Assembly (NCBI RefSeq): GCF_009727055.1
Contig: NC_052355.1
Coordinates: 2,553,526-2,617,525, forward strand
DNA length: 64,000 nt
Direction of reading: 5' to 3'
Origin: Benincasa hispida
Lineage: Eukaryota > Streptophyta > Magnoliopsida > Cucurbitales > Cucurbitaceae
The translations under genes were made by a program, and so were the position numbers. This document shows, piece after piece, positions 36,210-48,757 of this stretch. Every line of letters begins with the position of its first letter. Position 1 is the first letter of the stretch. The notes under the pieces were generated by a model. That model saw only the letters and a program-made list of their open reading frames with translations. It ran no database searches and was not told the DNA's origin.

Positions 36210-39200
36210 TCAAGGATTGGGCAAAGTGCCTGGATCTTCAACAGTGAGAGATGCTCCATTGTCAAGTGCAGTGAGATTAAGAATCATTGTTGCTGCTTTG
36301 GTAGCCCTATAATAAAACAATATCAGATATGGAAATGCATCGATATTCATAAAAAAGAAAGAGTTGAGTTGAAGGTTTAAACAAGATTCACCTTGTAACC
36401 TACTAATTGAACCTATATTTCTTTAATTATGTAACTACATTTTAAGAATATTTTTTTAAATCTAAGCCAAATTTTAAAAATTAAAATAAATCGTTAAAAA
36501 TATGTTCTTCTTTTTGAAATCTGGCTTAAATTTTAAGAGTTAAACTACCAATTTAGTCATGGATTTTTAAAAAAATCTTAAACTTAGTCTCTAATAGTTA
36601 GTTTTTACTGAAATTAGCTAAATAATAATAATATTTTCCATGCAATGGAGTGAATATGTTATCAAAATTACAGTGAAAATTCTATTAAATAATAAAAAGT
36701 TTTTGAAAAAAAATAATAAACAAACAATATAGACTAACTTTAAGATAACTCGAGAGTATAATGACTTAAATTAGACATTTGAAAGTACAAAGACTAAAAG
36801 TGAACAAATTTTAAAGTATGGGACCTAAGATGTTTATTTTACTAGTGCTTCTTGGCGAAAACACTTATATAAAGAACTGCTTCATTTAAAAATATTAGCC
36901 TTCATTATTGTTCCTACTTATCTAAACATACCTTTAGTTTTATTTTCATTCACTTCCCAATTGGTAAACATGAATAATACATTTTTGTTTCACAATAGCA
37001 GAAAGAAGCAAATTTAAATATGAATGGAAGTTGTTACCATTGTTGGGGTGATTGATAATTTAGAGCAAAAACTCCCAGACATGAAAGCAGCATGTCAGTG
37101 TATATGATGCCTGGATCTAAGCTCACAATTGCCATTCCCTCCGGCACTTCTTTTGCTGTAGCTTTGCTTAGTCCTTCAACCCCCCACTTTGATGCACAAT
37201 ACGGTGCCAACTGCAAAATTGAAAATATGTGTATCCTCAACTATAAAACTAGGTCTTCTATGAGTGATTTTGGACTGGGATATAATCGGCATAACATAAG
37301 GATAGCACCATAGGCCCAAAATGGGATTGAGGGAGGGGATTAGTTCATGTTAAAGCCCAAATTAGTGTGCTCGGTCTCGCCGAGGCCAAGCCTAACATAA
37401 TAGCTAATGTGGCAATGTCCCACACATGCCCCTCAACCTGATAACTGGTATCATTATCTTAAAGTGACTCTGAGATCCTATAAATACACCTATGTCAACC
37501 TCCATCATTATAGCTCTCGTATGAGGTAACTTGAATCATACTCTCAAACTCCATAGTTTTCACTCTTTCATTCTCTGACTGCCACCCACACTCCATTGTG
37601 CAGGTTTTCTCTTTTACATATCACGTTCTTCTTCCCTTCAAATAAATTCTTATTGGTGTCACATGAAGGTCACGCGCATTTCTTCTGTTCAAGTTTTGGT
37701 ATCACCATACATAGTTTATAAATAATTTGTTGGGCTGATCTTGTGGGTTGTTCAAGCACAAGCCCAAATTGATGGAAAGGAAAACAAAGAAAGAGGCCCA
37801 CAGTAGAGAAATGGCCCAAGACTTGCTTGCAATAGGTGGAAAGCAAGGTTGAGAATGAGCCACACAGAGAGGATCTTGAACACACACATGTTGGACGAGA
37901 TTAATCACACGAAGAACAAAAATTGGCCTGACTCAATCAGAAGGTGAAAACTCTCTCTTTCTAACTTTCCCTTTCTCTAAGATTAACAAGTTCTTTCTCT
38001 CGTATGAGCTTCCTCTCTAATGGAGGTTTTGGTTTTTCACGCATGTGTATTTAAGTAAGAAAGATGAAGAAGATGAACATAGAAAGAAGGAGTACAGTAG
38101 AGTTTACGTGGTTAGGCCAAGAAGAAAAGCCTACATCCACGGGAAGACAATTTTATGAAGAAAACAGATGAGTACAACCCTTTTGTGCTTTACAAATCTA
38201 TTTATTTAGCATTGAGAGCTCCCTTTTATAGATATCTAAGGAGATCAGATTACATGAAATGTAAAACAAGAAACTGTTATTTGAAAGAAAAAACAAATAG
38301 TTGTTGGATTTACTTTCTTCAACTTTCCACCTTAAATTCAACTTTATATTTTCTTCAAGTGTCTTCTATATCTGAAAAATTTTATCCTTATTCAAGTAGA
38401 TCGAATCCTATCAACTCGAGGTACTTGTGGAGCTTCAACTTCGACATTGGTTTTGTGAGCATGTCCACTGGGTTGTCAGAGGTATGAACTTCCAAAATTT
38501 GTATCTCTCCATTTTCAATTTTGTCTCTGATGAAATGATATCTAACATCGATATTTTTTATTCTGCTATGATATTGTGGATTTTTAGAGACGTGAATGGT
38601 GCTTTGATTATCATAGTAGATATCAACTACTGTTTGATTTAATCCAAGATCATTCACCAATCCTTTAAGCCATAAACCTTATTTGATTACCCTTGTTAAA
38701 GCAATATATTCTACCTCTATTATTGATAGAGCCATTATAAGGTAGCTTGCCAACTAATTATATTTCTCTCTAGTAGGAATATATAACCCGATAAGGATCT
38801 CCTTTTGTCATTATCTTTAGAAAAGTTTGAATCAACATAGCCAATTAGGCTAAAGTCATATTCATCTGACCTTTGATAGGACATTCTAGCATTCCTTGAC
38901 CATATTAGATATCTTCCGAATGCCTTTTGCTAGGGTTAGACATATATCTACTCACAAGATTAGCTATAGGAATAATAACTTGTCCAACTTAATTTAGGTT
39001 GAATCTCTTGATTATTTTCTTCCAACAAGATGTTTGATTGATGCCTAGGGTAGATGAGCCCATGTCTCTCACAATGTCGATCCCTAGGATTTTCCTTGAT
39101 TCACCTAAGTCCTTCATGTCAAATTTTTTACTTAAAAGACTTTTGACTTGAGTTAGATTAGCTTTAGAGCTCCCTACAAAAAGCATATCATCAACATACA

Positions 39201-42200
39201 AAAATAAGTAGACATTTCCCGTATAGGTGGTAGAGTTTATATATCACACATATCATGAGAGCTCCTTCGAAACCCCAAGCTGACAACATAGTCATTGAAT
39301 CTTCTAAACCAACATTTAGGGGACTATTTAAGACCATAAATTGACTTGTTCAAAAGGCAATATAAGTCTTCTTTATCCTTAACTTTATAACCTTGAGGCT
39401 ATTGCATATAGATTGTTTCTTCTAGATAACCATGTAGGAATGTTGTTTTTACATCTAGTTGATCCAATTCAAGGTCATGTTGGGTCACTAAAGATAAGAG
39501 AAGTATGATTGTAGTGTGTTTTATAACAAAGGAGAAAATATCAATGTAGTCAATACCCTATCTCTGAAATCCCTTAACAACTAATGTTGCTTTGTATCTA
39601 GGCTTCTGATCTCTAAAGATACCTTCTTTTAATTTGAAGATCCACTTTGATGAAATTGGTTTGTATTCTATAGGAAGAGGAGCTAGGGAAAAAGTGTCAT
39701 TCACCTTTAAGGAGTCAATTTCCTCATTCTTAGCCTCAATCCACTACCTGGCATCAGAACAACTCACATCCTCTTCAAAAGTGGTTGGTTCTTAATCATT
39801 AGAAGCCATAGTGGCATTAAATACACGATTCATGTAGTTTGTGTCTGCATATCTTGGAGGGACTATATTCCTTCTTTGTCTATCCCTTGTAAAATAGTAT
39901 TGACTTAAATCAGGTAGAAAATCAACATTCTGAACATGAACATTTGATGTGCCTTCTATCTCGTCTGTGTTAGGATTAACATCTTCTTCCATAGAGGTTT
40001 TCTTGGCATTTTTCACCTCAAAATTAATGGCATAAGTTTATGTTTCTTCTCTCGGACTCTCTCCTATTTGCATGAACATCTCATTTTCTCTAATGGTGAC
40101 ATCCCTACTGATTATAAATCTTTTCTTAGTGGGATGCCAAAGTTTGAATGCTTTCACTCCTTCAACAAAACAACAAACATACACTTAGCAACCCTGATTT
40201 TGAGTTTCCCATGAATCTAATGAGCATACCCAACACGACCAAACACCCTAAGATCATTTAGATTGGGAGGATGTTTGGACCACTATTTTTCAAGTGCTAG
40301 GAAATTTAGGGAGGTCCTATATAGTGTATACACAATAGGCAGTTACTTCAGCCCAAAACTTCTCTTCTAGGATGGCATCTGGCATAAGGCACTTTACTCT
40401 CTCCATGATAGTGCTATTTAGCTTCTCAGCTACCTCTTTTTGTTGCGGTGTATGCCTTACTGTCCCGTGCCTTGATATTTAATTCTCTTTATAGAAAGAG
40501 TTAAACTTCTCTCCATAGAACTCCAAACCATTATCAGTTCTAAGGTATTTGATTTCCTTTGCAATCTATTTTTCTATCATAAATTTCCATTCTTTAGATT
40601 TTTCAAAAACCTTATCCTTAGCTTTAGAAAATACAACCAACTTTTCTTTGAAAAGTCATCTGTAAAGAATAATAAATACCTTGAGTCACTTAGACTTGGA
40701 GTTGAGGCTGACTCCCATAAATTTCAGTGGATATAATCTAGAATTTCCTTTGTTGTATGCTGAGTTTTGATGAAAAAATGTCTTTTTATCTTTTTCCAAC
40801 ACTGAAACGCAAAAAAAAAGTGTGTTTTCTAGGCTTAGAATTTAATTAATTTTCTACTTAATTTGAGATCTTTGATGTTTTTATTGTTTGATTGTAGGAA
40901 ATTGAGCAATTGGATGAGAACAAGCAATTTTGGAATGCTGCACGCAATGCTGCACGCTACGATTAGTAATGTTGAAATTATTGTCAGCGTTGCAACACTA
41001 TGTTAGAGCATTACAATGCTGCGACTGCTGTCTATATAAGTAGTTTCTGGCCTATTTTATTCGAGGAGGCACTTTTAGGGCTATTTTGAGAGCGTAAAGA
41101 AATATTTTGGTGAGGCCTCCCTAGGGAGTGTAATTCTATACCGAGGTGGCATCTCGGAGCTTCAAAGGATTGAAAATTTGAATAGTTTGTTGGGTTGTGA
41201 TTCCGGATTCGAGGGCAAGAGTCAAGAACACGGCTTGCAATTTCTTTGCTCTTTTATTTTCTGTCCTTTGTGTGTGGAAATCTCATGAATGGTCTATGTT
41301 TGTGTTGTAACCCTAAGTGACTAATTTGTGTTTCTAGGGTGGTGATTTAGTTTGATGGATTGCAAAAACTGAATTAGTTGCTTCTTGGATTGAATTTATG
41401 CAAAATTATTTTAGTATATTTGTTCTTAATGCTTTTGACTAATTGATCACTAATTGAATGTTCTTTACTTATTGTCTGTCTTGAGAGAGAAGGTGTTGAG
41501 TTGGATCTAGCATGTTAAACTATTAATCGAGTATGCACGAGAGTGAAGATTAATAAAGATTGTTGACGGAGGAACGATGGTTAGTCATTAGAAAGGGTTG
41601 AGCTCGAGAGAAGATGCTTGGATAAAAGACTCCTAGATCTATACTTTGCATGAATCAATCTAAGGTCAAAATAATTAATTTGATTAATTTGTTTAACGAA
41701 ATCATATCCTAGAACGTGTCTTTGTCTAGTTTCATTCCAGTTTTATCATTTCTTCCTTTTTAGGGTTAGATTAGTTAGGTTCTCACAGTCCGGTCCCCTA
41801 AATAAAATTAGAAGAACCTCTGAATAGCTAAAAGAGTCAAACAAATTCCTCAGAGGACGATACTCGGTCTCTTGACCGTTTTACTATATTATAATTTGAT
41901 GTGTGTGTTTGCACTACCATCAAATACGCAATGTTAACAAAAGACATATTGTTATTGATCTCTTTAGGCAAAATTCCTTGTTTGGACAGGGCATCAAGAC
42001 CTTTAGAGCTAATATGAGACAGTATCTTGTGCCATAAGTTTCCTCTGTTAAATCTGAGGTGATAACAACATTAGCTTCATTTAGCATTTTAACTCCTCTA
42101 CCAATAAACAAATCATTCACCTTTTCTCTCACTATGACAACCTTTGAGTCCTTTAGAACTTTTAAACTGCCACATTTTCCTCTGTATTTACAGCCAAGAG

Positions 42201-45200
42201 AGTCAAGCATACCAAGGGAAATTAAATTCCTTTTAAGATTTGGGACATGCCTAACATTTCTATGAAGTATCACAGTTTCATCCTTTAGTTTCAATGAAAT
42301 CGATCCAATCCCAATGATTTGGCAAGCCTCATTATTTCCAATGTACACTGACTTCCCACTGATTTCTCTATAAGTGTTGAACCAGGGCTTGAAAGGTGTC
42401 ATGTAATAGGTGCATTTAGAGTCAAGCACCCAATCACGTTTACCCAAAGGATTTACCAAATTAGCTTGGTCTTGAGTAGAAGCAAGGGCATTAGAGTAAA
42501 TGAAAGAGGCTTCAACAATAGATGCTTCAGGTTGTTTGCCCTTTGCATATTTCTCTTTTTCTTGGTTTTTTCTTTTCAAAATTAAGCAATCTTGGATTAT
42601 GTGACCTTTCTTTTCGCAATACTTGTACCTTAGTTTCTATTTAGCTTTCTTTTCTTCATTTGATCGTTGTTTTCCACTATTTAGTTAGATTGAGATTTTT
42701 CTTTTACAAACAAAACTTCTCCACTGGGTTGATCCCTTTTTTATGATTGTAATTCCATCTCTTTGGTTTAAAGGGTTGAAATGATTGTGTCTGTGCTGAT
42801 TAAATCTCTACCATATTTTAGTGCATTATTCACATCTCTATACGCTTCTGGTAGGGATTAAGAAGTATAAAAGCTTCATTTTCTTCACCTGGTTTCATCC
42901 TAAGACTCTTGAAATCTGTAAAAAGTTTCTTGTATTCATCAAAATTTCTGATAATGATTTAGAAGAATCCATTTTGAAGGTGAAAATTTTTTCCCTTAGA
43001 TACATCTTGTTAGGAGGATCTTTCTTAGCATATAGTTATTCAAGTTTGACCCAAATCTTGTAAGTTGTTTCTTCTTCAATTATTTATCTTAAAACATTGT
43101 CACTTAGGTTCAGAATAAGTATTCCATATGCTATTGACTCCATACCTTCTCTGTCTCGACTTATCTCCATTTTTGGGAGTTTTGTTAGATCAACGAGGCC
43201 TTGAGAGTTTTTTGTTTACTGAGTAGGGCTTTGATTTTGGCCTTTCATAAGACAAAATAACTCTTTCCATCAAATTTCTCTATCTCCACTCTTGCCACTA
43301 CCATAACTGGTAAGTTTTAGAATCTTGAACATCCAAGAATTTGCTTCTTGATCTTTAATATTGTTCTAATACCACTTTTGTTGGGCTGATCTTGCAGGTT
43401 GTTCAGACACAAGCCCAAATTGATAGAAAGGAAAACAAAGAAAGAGGCCCATAATGGAAGAATGACCCAAGAGTGCTCCCATTAGGTGGAAAGCAAGGCT
43501 AAGAATGAGCCACAGTGTGGATCTTGAACACACGCATGTGAGATGAGATTAATCACACAAAGATCGAAAATTGGCTTGATTAAATTAGAAGGTGAAAACT
43601 CTCTCTCTAACTTTCCCTTTCTCTCAAATTAATAGTTTCTCTCTCTCAGATGAGCTTCCTCTCTAATGGAGGTTTTGGTTTTGCATGCAAGTGTGTTTAA
43701 GTAAGAAAGATGAAGAAGATGAATAGATAAAGGAGTGGACTAGAGTTTACGTGGTTTGGCCAAGAAGAAAAGCCTACATCTATGGAAAAACAATTTCTTG
43801 AAGAAAAAAGATGAATGCAACCCTTTTGTTTTTTTTACAAAGCTATTTATTTAAGTACTGAGAGCTCCCTTTTATAGATATCTAAGAGAGATCAGATTAC
43901 AAGAAACTGTTATTTGAAAGAAAAAACAAATAGCTGTTTGATTTACTTTCTTTTGGTTGATGCCAATCCTAAACAAAAGTTCAACCAGCATAAAGCTTTG
44001 TACTATGGATGTTTTGGTCAAAGGCTCTATTATGATCCATATTTTGTCAATAAAAACAATTGGATGATATCTTCACTTGTGCTCATAATATATAAAAAAA
44101 TATTTACACAACTATCGTATGTCTATTTAATTGTTGTAACTAAAAAATTTTCAATAAGTCTTTGTATACTTTTTTACATCAAGATATATTTTATGGAATG
44201 TTTGTACAATATCATAGGCTCTATTCAATTCCATTACTTATCTTTGAATTTTTTAAAAATAAGCCTATAAACTTTCATCCATAAATCTATATGTTTTATT
44301 GTCTATATTTTAGAAGCACTTTGAAAATCAAAGCCAAAATTTGAAACTTAAAGAAAAAGAAGTTTACAAAAACTTTTTTTCGTTTTTAGAAATTGGTTAA
44401 TAATTCAAATGTTTATATAGAGAATACAAAAACCATGAGTAAGAAAATGTTAGATAACAAACATACTTTTCAAAAGTCAAAATCAAAAGGAAATAGTTAC
44501 CAAATGAACCTTAACAAATTTGTTCTGCCAGTCTAAGACTTCGAAGGTCTTCTTATAAGCAAGAATTTATGATTAACAAATCTCGCATAGACGATGCATA
44601 GCTAACCTTGAATCCAAATACATTATTGACAATAGAAGTACATAGTGGTATCCTAATCCCATCTTCAAATAGGTGTAAGGAGACAAGCTACACATGAAAG
44701 CTATATATTAAATTTTTTTCCAACATTAGGTTTGTTGTCATGGCATCATCCTTCCTAACAAAAATTTTCTCTGATGTTTGAAAACACTCCTAAAAACTGG
44801 ATTAAAACATTTTAAAAAGAAATCTACAAGAAAAGTTTGAAGATAAAATATAAAGTTGAAAAAGGCATGCTACAACTTATTTCCTGAGATTTAAAAAGTA
44901 ACAGAGGTTGAGAAAATCAATTCTAAGTTGTTTTTAGATGATATTGATAGCTAGTTAACTAATAAAAGGTGAGGAGGCATACTTGAAGTGGAAATTTTTA
45001 GATGATATGGTGAGCAAAAAGCAAAAATCAAAGAAAAGATGGTGGTCATTGATCTCACCCAATGGAAGAAGTTAAAAAGTGATGGGATGGATTAATTAGT
45101 TAGGGAGAAAAGGAGGAGAAAAAAAAGTCCATATAACCTAAAATCCATTGAAAATACTAATGGATTAAGTTAGGCCACTTGAGCCGTTGGAACGAGTGCA

Positions 45201-46580
45201 TCACATCGCACCTTCAAACTGACATTGAAGAGATCGATATTGAGCATCTTTCATAACACCTTATTTGATGTCGGTCACCTGACAGACATCGTACCCCAAT
45301 TTTATACTAACGTGAGTTGTTTTATAAATCTCAAGAACTAAATTGTTACTTTTGAAATCTTATATATCAAATAGAAACCTAACTCAAACTTCTAGAATCA
45401 GAAGTATATATTGTCTAAACAATTAATAAAACCCCTCATTTCAATCAAGACAATAATCAATGCATAAAATTAGAAAAAAAAAGAAAAAAACAAAAACGAT
45501 CCTTAATTATGTTAACATGGATCATAAAACATTGATATAATGTCCATACACTTCTTCTCTTGAAATCGATGTTTAAACTCTCTTATCTCACTCATGATTA
45601 TTAGTGAAAAAAAAAATCCATTATCATAAAAATTAAATATTCATATTATGAAATCTACACACAAGGAAAAAAGAAAAAAGAAAAAAAAAAGTAATAAAGA
45701 GTAAGTTTATAGTAGTTAAATTTGAAATAATAAAAAAGAATAACACCAGTCCATGTGCATCTCTCCCAGAAAGTGAAGACATATTGATGATAATCCCTTT
45801 GTTGGTAGAAATCATAAGTGGAATGAAATGACGCATTATATTGGCGATCCCTTTGACGTTTGTATCAATCACATTATCAAATTCTTGTGCATCCAACTCC
45901 CATATTTTCCCATTTCTATTGATCAAACCTGCATTATTCACTATCACCACACACAATATATCCTTAATTTGCATTTGTCTTCCAAACAACCTCTACAAAT
46001 TTTATTAAACAAATTCAAAACAAAGTTCAATACCAATGATATTTGGTACTAATTCATTTTCCACAATAGCTTGGACAAACTCTTCAACATTGGTGTTTGA
46101 TCTCTGCACGATCAACATTTACTTTTGTTATTAGGGTGTTTATAGACCAATGGAAAACAGGGACACGAGTAACAAGGTCAAGAAGGGCAGGACATTATTA
46201 AAAATGAAATTTGGGACGCGCTCAAAATTTCCAAACTATTCGTCTAACAATATCGACCTCATCCCTTTCATTGGCACATTTTACCTTGTTTAGATTTTGG
46301 CATCAACAAATTTCAACCTATCAAAAGTGTAGTATATTGCAAGAAAAATTATCTAAGAAAATGATTTACAAACCACATCAACGTTGAAGAGTAAATGCTT
46401 TGTGGAAGAAACTTGAGCAAGCTGTTGTTGAAGGGAATGAAGTTTAGTTTGATCACGTGAGCATCCAATGATTGTATGGCCACGATTGGCTAACTCCAAC
46501 GCTAAGGCTCGTCCTAATCCTTTGCTAACGCCTGTGATCAACACCTTTCGAGAGGACTCATCAGCAGTTGCTGTGGCCAT
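36210..46580 (-). CDS. Short-chain dehydrogenase/reductase, NADPH-dependent pterin aldehyde reductase-like (5 exons, 246 aa)
   Basis: Exons on the minus strand are 46374-46580, 46034-46103, 45747-45940, 37038-37210 and 36210-36306 (TGA at 36212-36210). Together they are 741 nt. Every intron has GT-AG ends and the phases fit. The protein has the classical SDR Rossmann motif TGVSKGLG (16-23), NNAG (94-97) and the catalytic tetrad N120, S148, Y161 and K165 (YCASK). The exon 5 segment KAATMILNLTALDNGASLTV matches the C-terminus of Arabidopsis At1g10310, which reduces pterin aldehydes in folate salvage (family knowledge). There is no signal peptide, so it is probably cytosolic. Intron 3 (37211-45746) is 8.5 kb because it holds copia-2. 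Length and residues are complete, so it may be functional if intron 3 is spliced. Confidence 0.88.
37728..38321 (-). repeat. Copia-2 3' LTR
   Basis: It is 594 bp, beginning on the plus strand tgttgggctgatcttgtggg and ending tttcttca. It aligns throughout with 43379-43954. A purine-rich tract (minus strand aaggtggaaagt) lies at its inner edge. Shared words include ggccaagaagaaaagcctac. Confidence 0.93.
38388..40016 (-). pseudogene. Copia-2 RT and RNase H (broken)
   Basis: The spacer before RT at 40016-39792 holds TDEIEGTSNVHVQNVDFLPD and RRNIVPPRYADTNYM. RT is decayed at 39790-39210. Its catalytic block is clear at 39201-38989, with MYVDDMLFVGSSKANL and KKFDMKDLGESRKILGIDI. RNase H at 38660-38388 reads DIYYDNQSTIHVSKNPQYHS and DNPVDMLTKPMSKLKLHKY. 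These would copy element RNA and remove it. Several stops and a frameshift separate the blocks. The YVDD core is intact. Confidence 0.9.
40017..40804 (-). pseudogene. Copia-2 integrase core (separated from its zinc finger by a solo LTR)
   Basis: Just left of the solo LTR the minus strand reads CWKKIKRHFFIKTQHTTKEI, the end of the zinc-binding domain, then LDYIHWNLW, which should carry the first core Asp (family: DYIHSDLWG). Here the Asp codon is changed to Asn. Further on, SRYLLFFTDDFSKKSW is readable, and the core continues with stops to about 40100. The zinc-binding N-terminus is at 41932-42010 on the other side of the LTR. Confidence 0.8.
40810..41931 (+). repeat. Gypsy-type solo LTR inside copia-2 integrase
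   Basis: About 1.1 kb separates the integrase zinc-binding end (right) from the integrase core (left), so it is an insertion. It carries a TATA-like box (tatataag, 41033-41040) and a terminal segment typical of gypsy LTRs (aggacgatactcggtctctt near 41855). The plus orientation rests on the TATA box. Ends and target duplication are unclear, so boundaries are good to about 10 bases. No internal region is present, so it is a solo LTR made by recombination. Confidence 0.72.
41932..43360 (-). pseudogene. Copia-2 gag, protease and integrase zinc-finger start (broken)
   Basis: Gag lies at about 43340-42600 with many stops. A knuckle remnant near 42630-42586 reads YCEKKGHIIQDC, whose first cysteine is lost. 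The open frame 42579-41920 has KGKQPEASIVEASFI, then the protease region DWVLDSKCTYYMTP and RHVPNLKRNLISLGML. The active-site triad, normally DSG or DTG, is DSK here, so the protease is dead. The end of the frame enters the integrase N-terminus (ILPKEINNNMSF on the minus strand near 41960), where the solo LTR interrupts it. Confidence 0.88.
43363..43374 (-). other. Copia-2 primer-binding site (tRNA-iMet type)
   Basis: On the minus strand tggtattagaac follows four bases after the LTR end. It matches the common copia primer site tggtatcagagc at 10 of 12 positions. Confidence 0.65.
43379..43954 (-). repeat. Copia-2 5' LTR
   Basis: It is 576 bp and aligns with 37728-38321, starting tgttgggctgatcttgcagg on the plus strand. 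Its right end reads tttctttt where the partner has tttcttca, so the terminal bases have mutated. The two LTRs differ by many substitutions and small indels, so the insertion is not recent. Confidence 0.92.
43955..45746. other. Remainder of reductase intron 3, no gene seen
   Basis: AT-rich sequence between copia-2 and exon 3 of the reductase gene. Short frames occur but none has recognisable content. Confidence 0.7.
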
Positions 46581-48130
46581 GGAGGATTTGCAGCTGCTTA
46601 AGGATATTGGTTTGGTTGGTTCATAAAATGACCAATAATATCTTCTTATTGCTTTATATTCTTATGAAATCTACATCAACTTAAATAATTGATCTTGTTA
46701 TTATTATATTAGAGAGAAATATAATAATTACATATCGTAAAGATGCACCTATCTAAATTTTATTGTCAAAATCGTAAATAAATGTATATATAATTTAAGT
46801 TTCGAAATGCCATATAATAAATTCAATGCATTACAACAAATATATACTCTAACATAAAACTTGTATTCTTTTAGGTCAGATACCATTCCTTCACTCTTAA
46901 CCCTATATTGTCAATAAAACGAAAAAAAAAAAAAAAAATAATTGTAACCTAATTCATACGTAGTTGAATAATTTAGGGTGTAGTTGATAAAGATGGACAA
47001 ATAGCCATTGGTCTATGTTAATGGTAGTTTTTTTCCCATCTGATCATCCCATTAATTTATTATTCTTCTTAATCAAAGTAATTGCACCGTTTCCTTTAAT
47101 TTCTTCTTTCTATTCTTGGATTTTCTCTTAATATATTCATTTTTTGTTTTGTGGTAGGCCAATTATAATAATTAAAGTGAGTGTAGACATGACTGACCAT
47201 TTCTATAGGTCGGAGGTTCGATCTTGGTTTCTTGCAATGGATGAACTAATGAAAACATAATAATTTATTTTTCACATCTTAGATCATCCTTCGATTTCTT
47301 GTCTCAAATGAATGTTATTGTTCTAGTTGTCCCACATTAAGAAATTTTAAATTGAGAAGTTGGTATATTCTAGAGCTCTTTAAGGTCGGCAAAAGTGTAT
47401 AGAGTGGTAGCATAGTCTCTCCCTCCTCATACGTGCATTGTTGTTGTCGTCCATTCAGTTTGCACCTGCACAACAATTCATTTGAAAAAATGTTTCGTCT
47501 TAATTCCAAATTTGAAAACTTTTGCCGTAATTTTGATTATTTAAACGAGTATTGATATATCTACTATTATCGTTTTTTTCTTACCTCGGGATTTCTCTTT
47601 TTTTTTTTCAGTTTGAATGTTCTTAGTAAAGTTCTTGTTCAGGTAAATATTGTATTAAATTTGAAGAAACAACCAACTTACACAATTTACATCAGGTCGT
47701 GCTGAATTTATTTTCAAGGTAGTGATGCTCTCCAGGACACAATACTTAGTTTTTTCCGTCGGATTATTTTTTTTCCAATTATTTTGCTATATTTTAATTA
47801 TCAGTTTATTTTTCCATCTTATATCATTGTTCCATTAATTTATTTGTGGTCTCAATCAAAATAATTGCACCTCTTCCTTTGTTTTTCCCATCCTTGGATG
47901 TCGGCTCAACGTTTCATTTGATTTTATTTGAGTACCAAATAACGTTTTTTGGTTTTTTTATTTTTTGAATATTTTTAACAGAAATTTTGTTCAAGACAAA
48001 CTTTCGATGAAACCTAATGGAGTATTTATACTTTAATAATTTAATGACGCAGATAAATTATGTAGTGAAAATTTGGTATTCTAACTCGAAATTTAGGAAG
48101 GTTGTTACTTACGCACTATACGTAAGTCAT
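46581..48130. other. Upstream region of the reductase gene; one diverged direct repeat
   Basis: No coding region is supportable. A segment at 47036-47130 and one at 47810-47900 resemble each other (both contain ccattaatttatt, then caa.ataattgcacc), so an older duplication lies here. The reductase promoter must be in this stretch, but I could not identify a convincing TATA box with a defined start. Confidence 0.5.
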
Positions 48131-48757
48131 ACAAGATGTCCTAGCAAAGTTAGAGACAACAATAAAGTAATAGATAGAAAATCAACTATAAACATATAGA
48201 AGTTGGTAACTTAGTTTAGTGATCGACCTATGTCTGGGAGGCAGAGTGCCTAGGAAAGATAATCTAGTAATATATAAAAGTTAAGTAATTACAACATTGT
48301 AGTTATTTGTAAATAGCGATGATTACATTGACACATGTAGAGCCCGACTTAGCTAATCACCTAAGATTCTCCCTAGATGTAAGAGTCCCTCTCTCTCGAA
48401 CTTAGGTTCCCCTTAAATATGTGAATATTAGTGAGGTAACACTTAGGCTCCCCCTAAGCATGTGAGACTCCCTCTCACTCAAAGATATATTTTCTTATAC
48501 TTGTAAACTCCATTCACATGAGAACTTAGTCTTTTCCTAAGTCTTGAGAACTCCCTTCTCATTGAATAATGGCTCATGTGCCACTTGAGTATGGAGAAAT
48601 TCTTCTCAGTCTGCTTTATCTTAGGTTTTCCCTAAGATTGAATGGTACATCGTACCATTGAAACGTTCATAGTAGGACCAATGTGAAGACACACCGCCAC
48701 TTGCAAAGAAAAAAATTCTTCTTCTTCAATTCAACACAATGTAGAAAGAATTCTGAT

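Larger units (their letters stand above)
37728..43954 (-). mobile_element. Copia-2: Ty1/copia element in intron 3 of the reductase gene
   Basis: LTRs at 37728-38321 and 43379-43954 enclose gag, protease, integrase, RT and RNase H on the minus strand, the same strand as the host gene. Reading starts at the right end, where a tRNA-iMet-type primer site follows the LTR. RT features resemble the Tork/TNT1 branch (inference). The coding region has many stops. A gypsy solo LTR sits between the two parts of integrase. I could not find a clean target duplication: taatt on the left, ggttg on the right. Confidence 0.92.

Noticed and set aside
36038..36265. Separate 75-aa minus-strand gene
   Set aside because: It overlaps exon 5 of the reductase in a different frame. 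The in-frame exon matches the known protein end.
45633..45989. 118-aa single-exon reductase
   Set aside because: It is exon 3 extended into introns on both sides. Splice signals show the true exon is 45747-45940.
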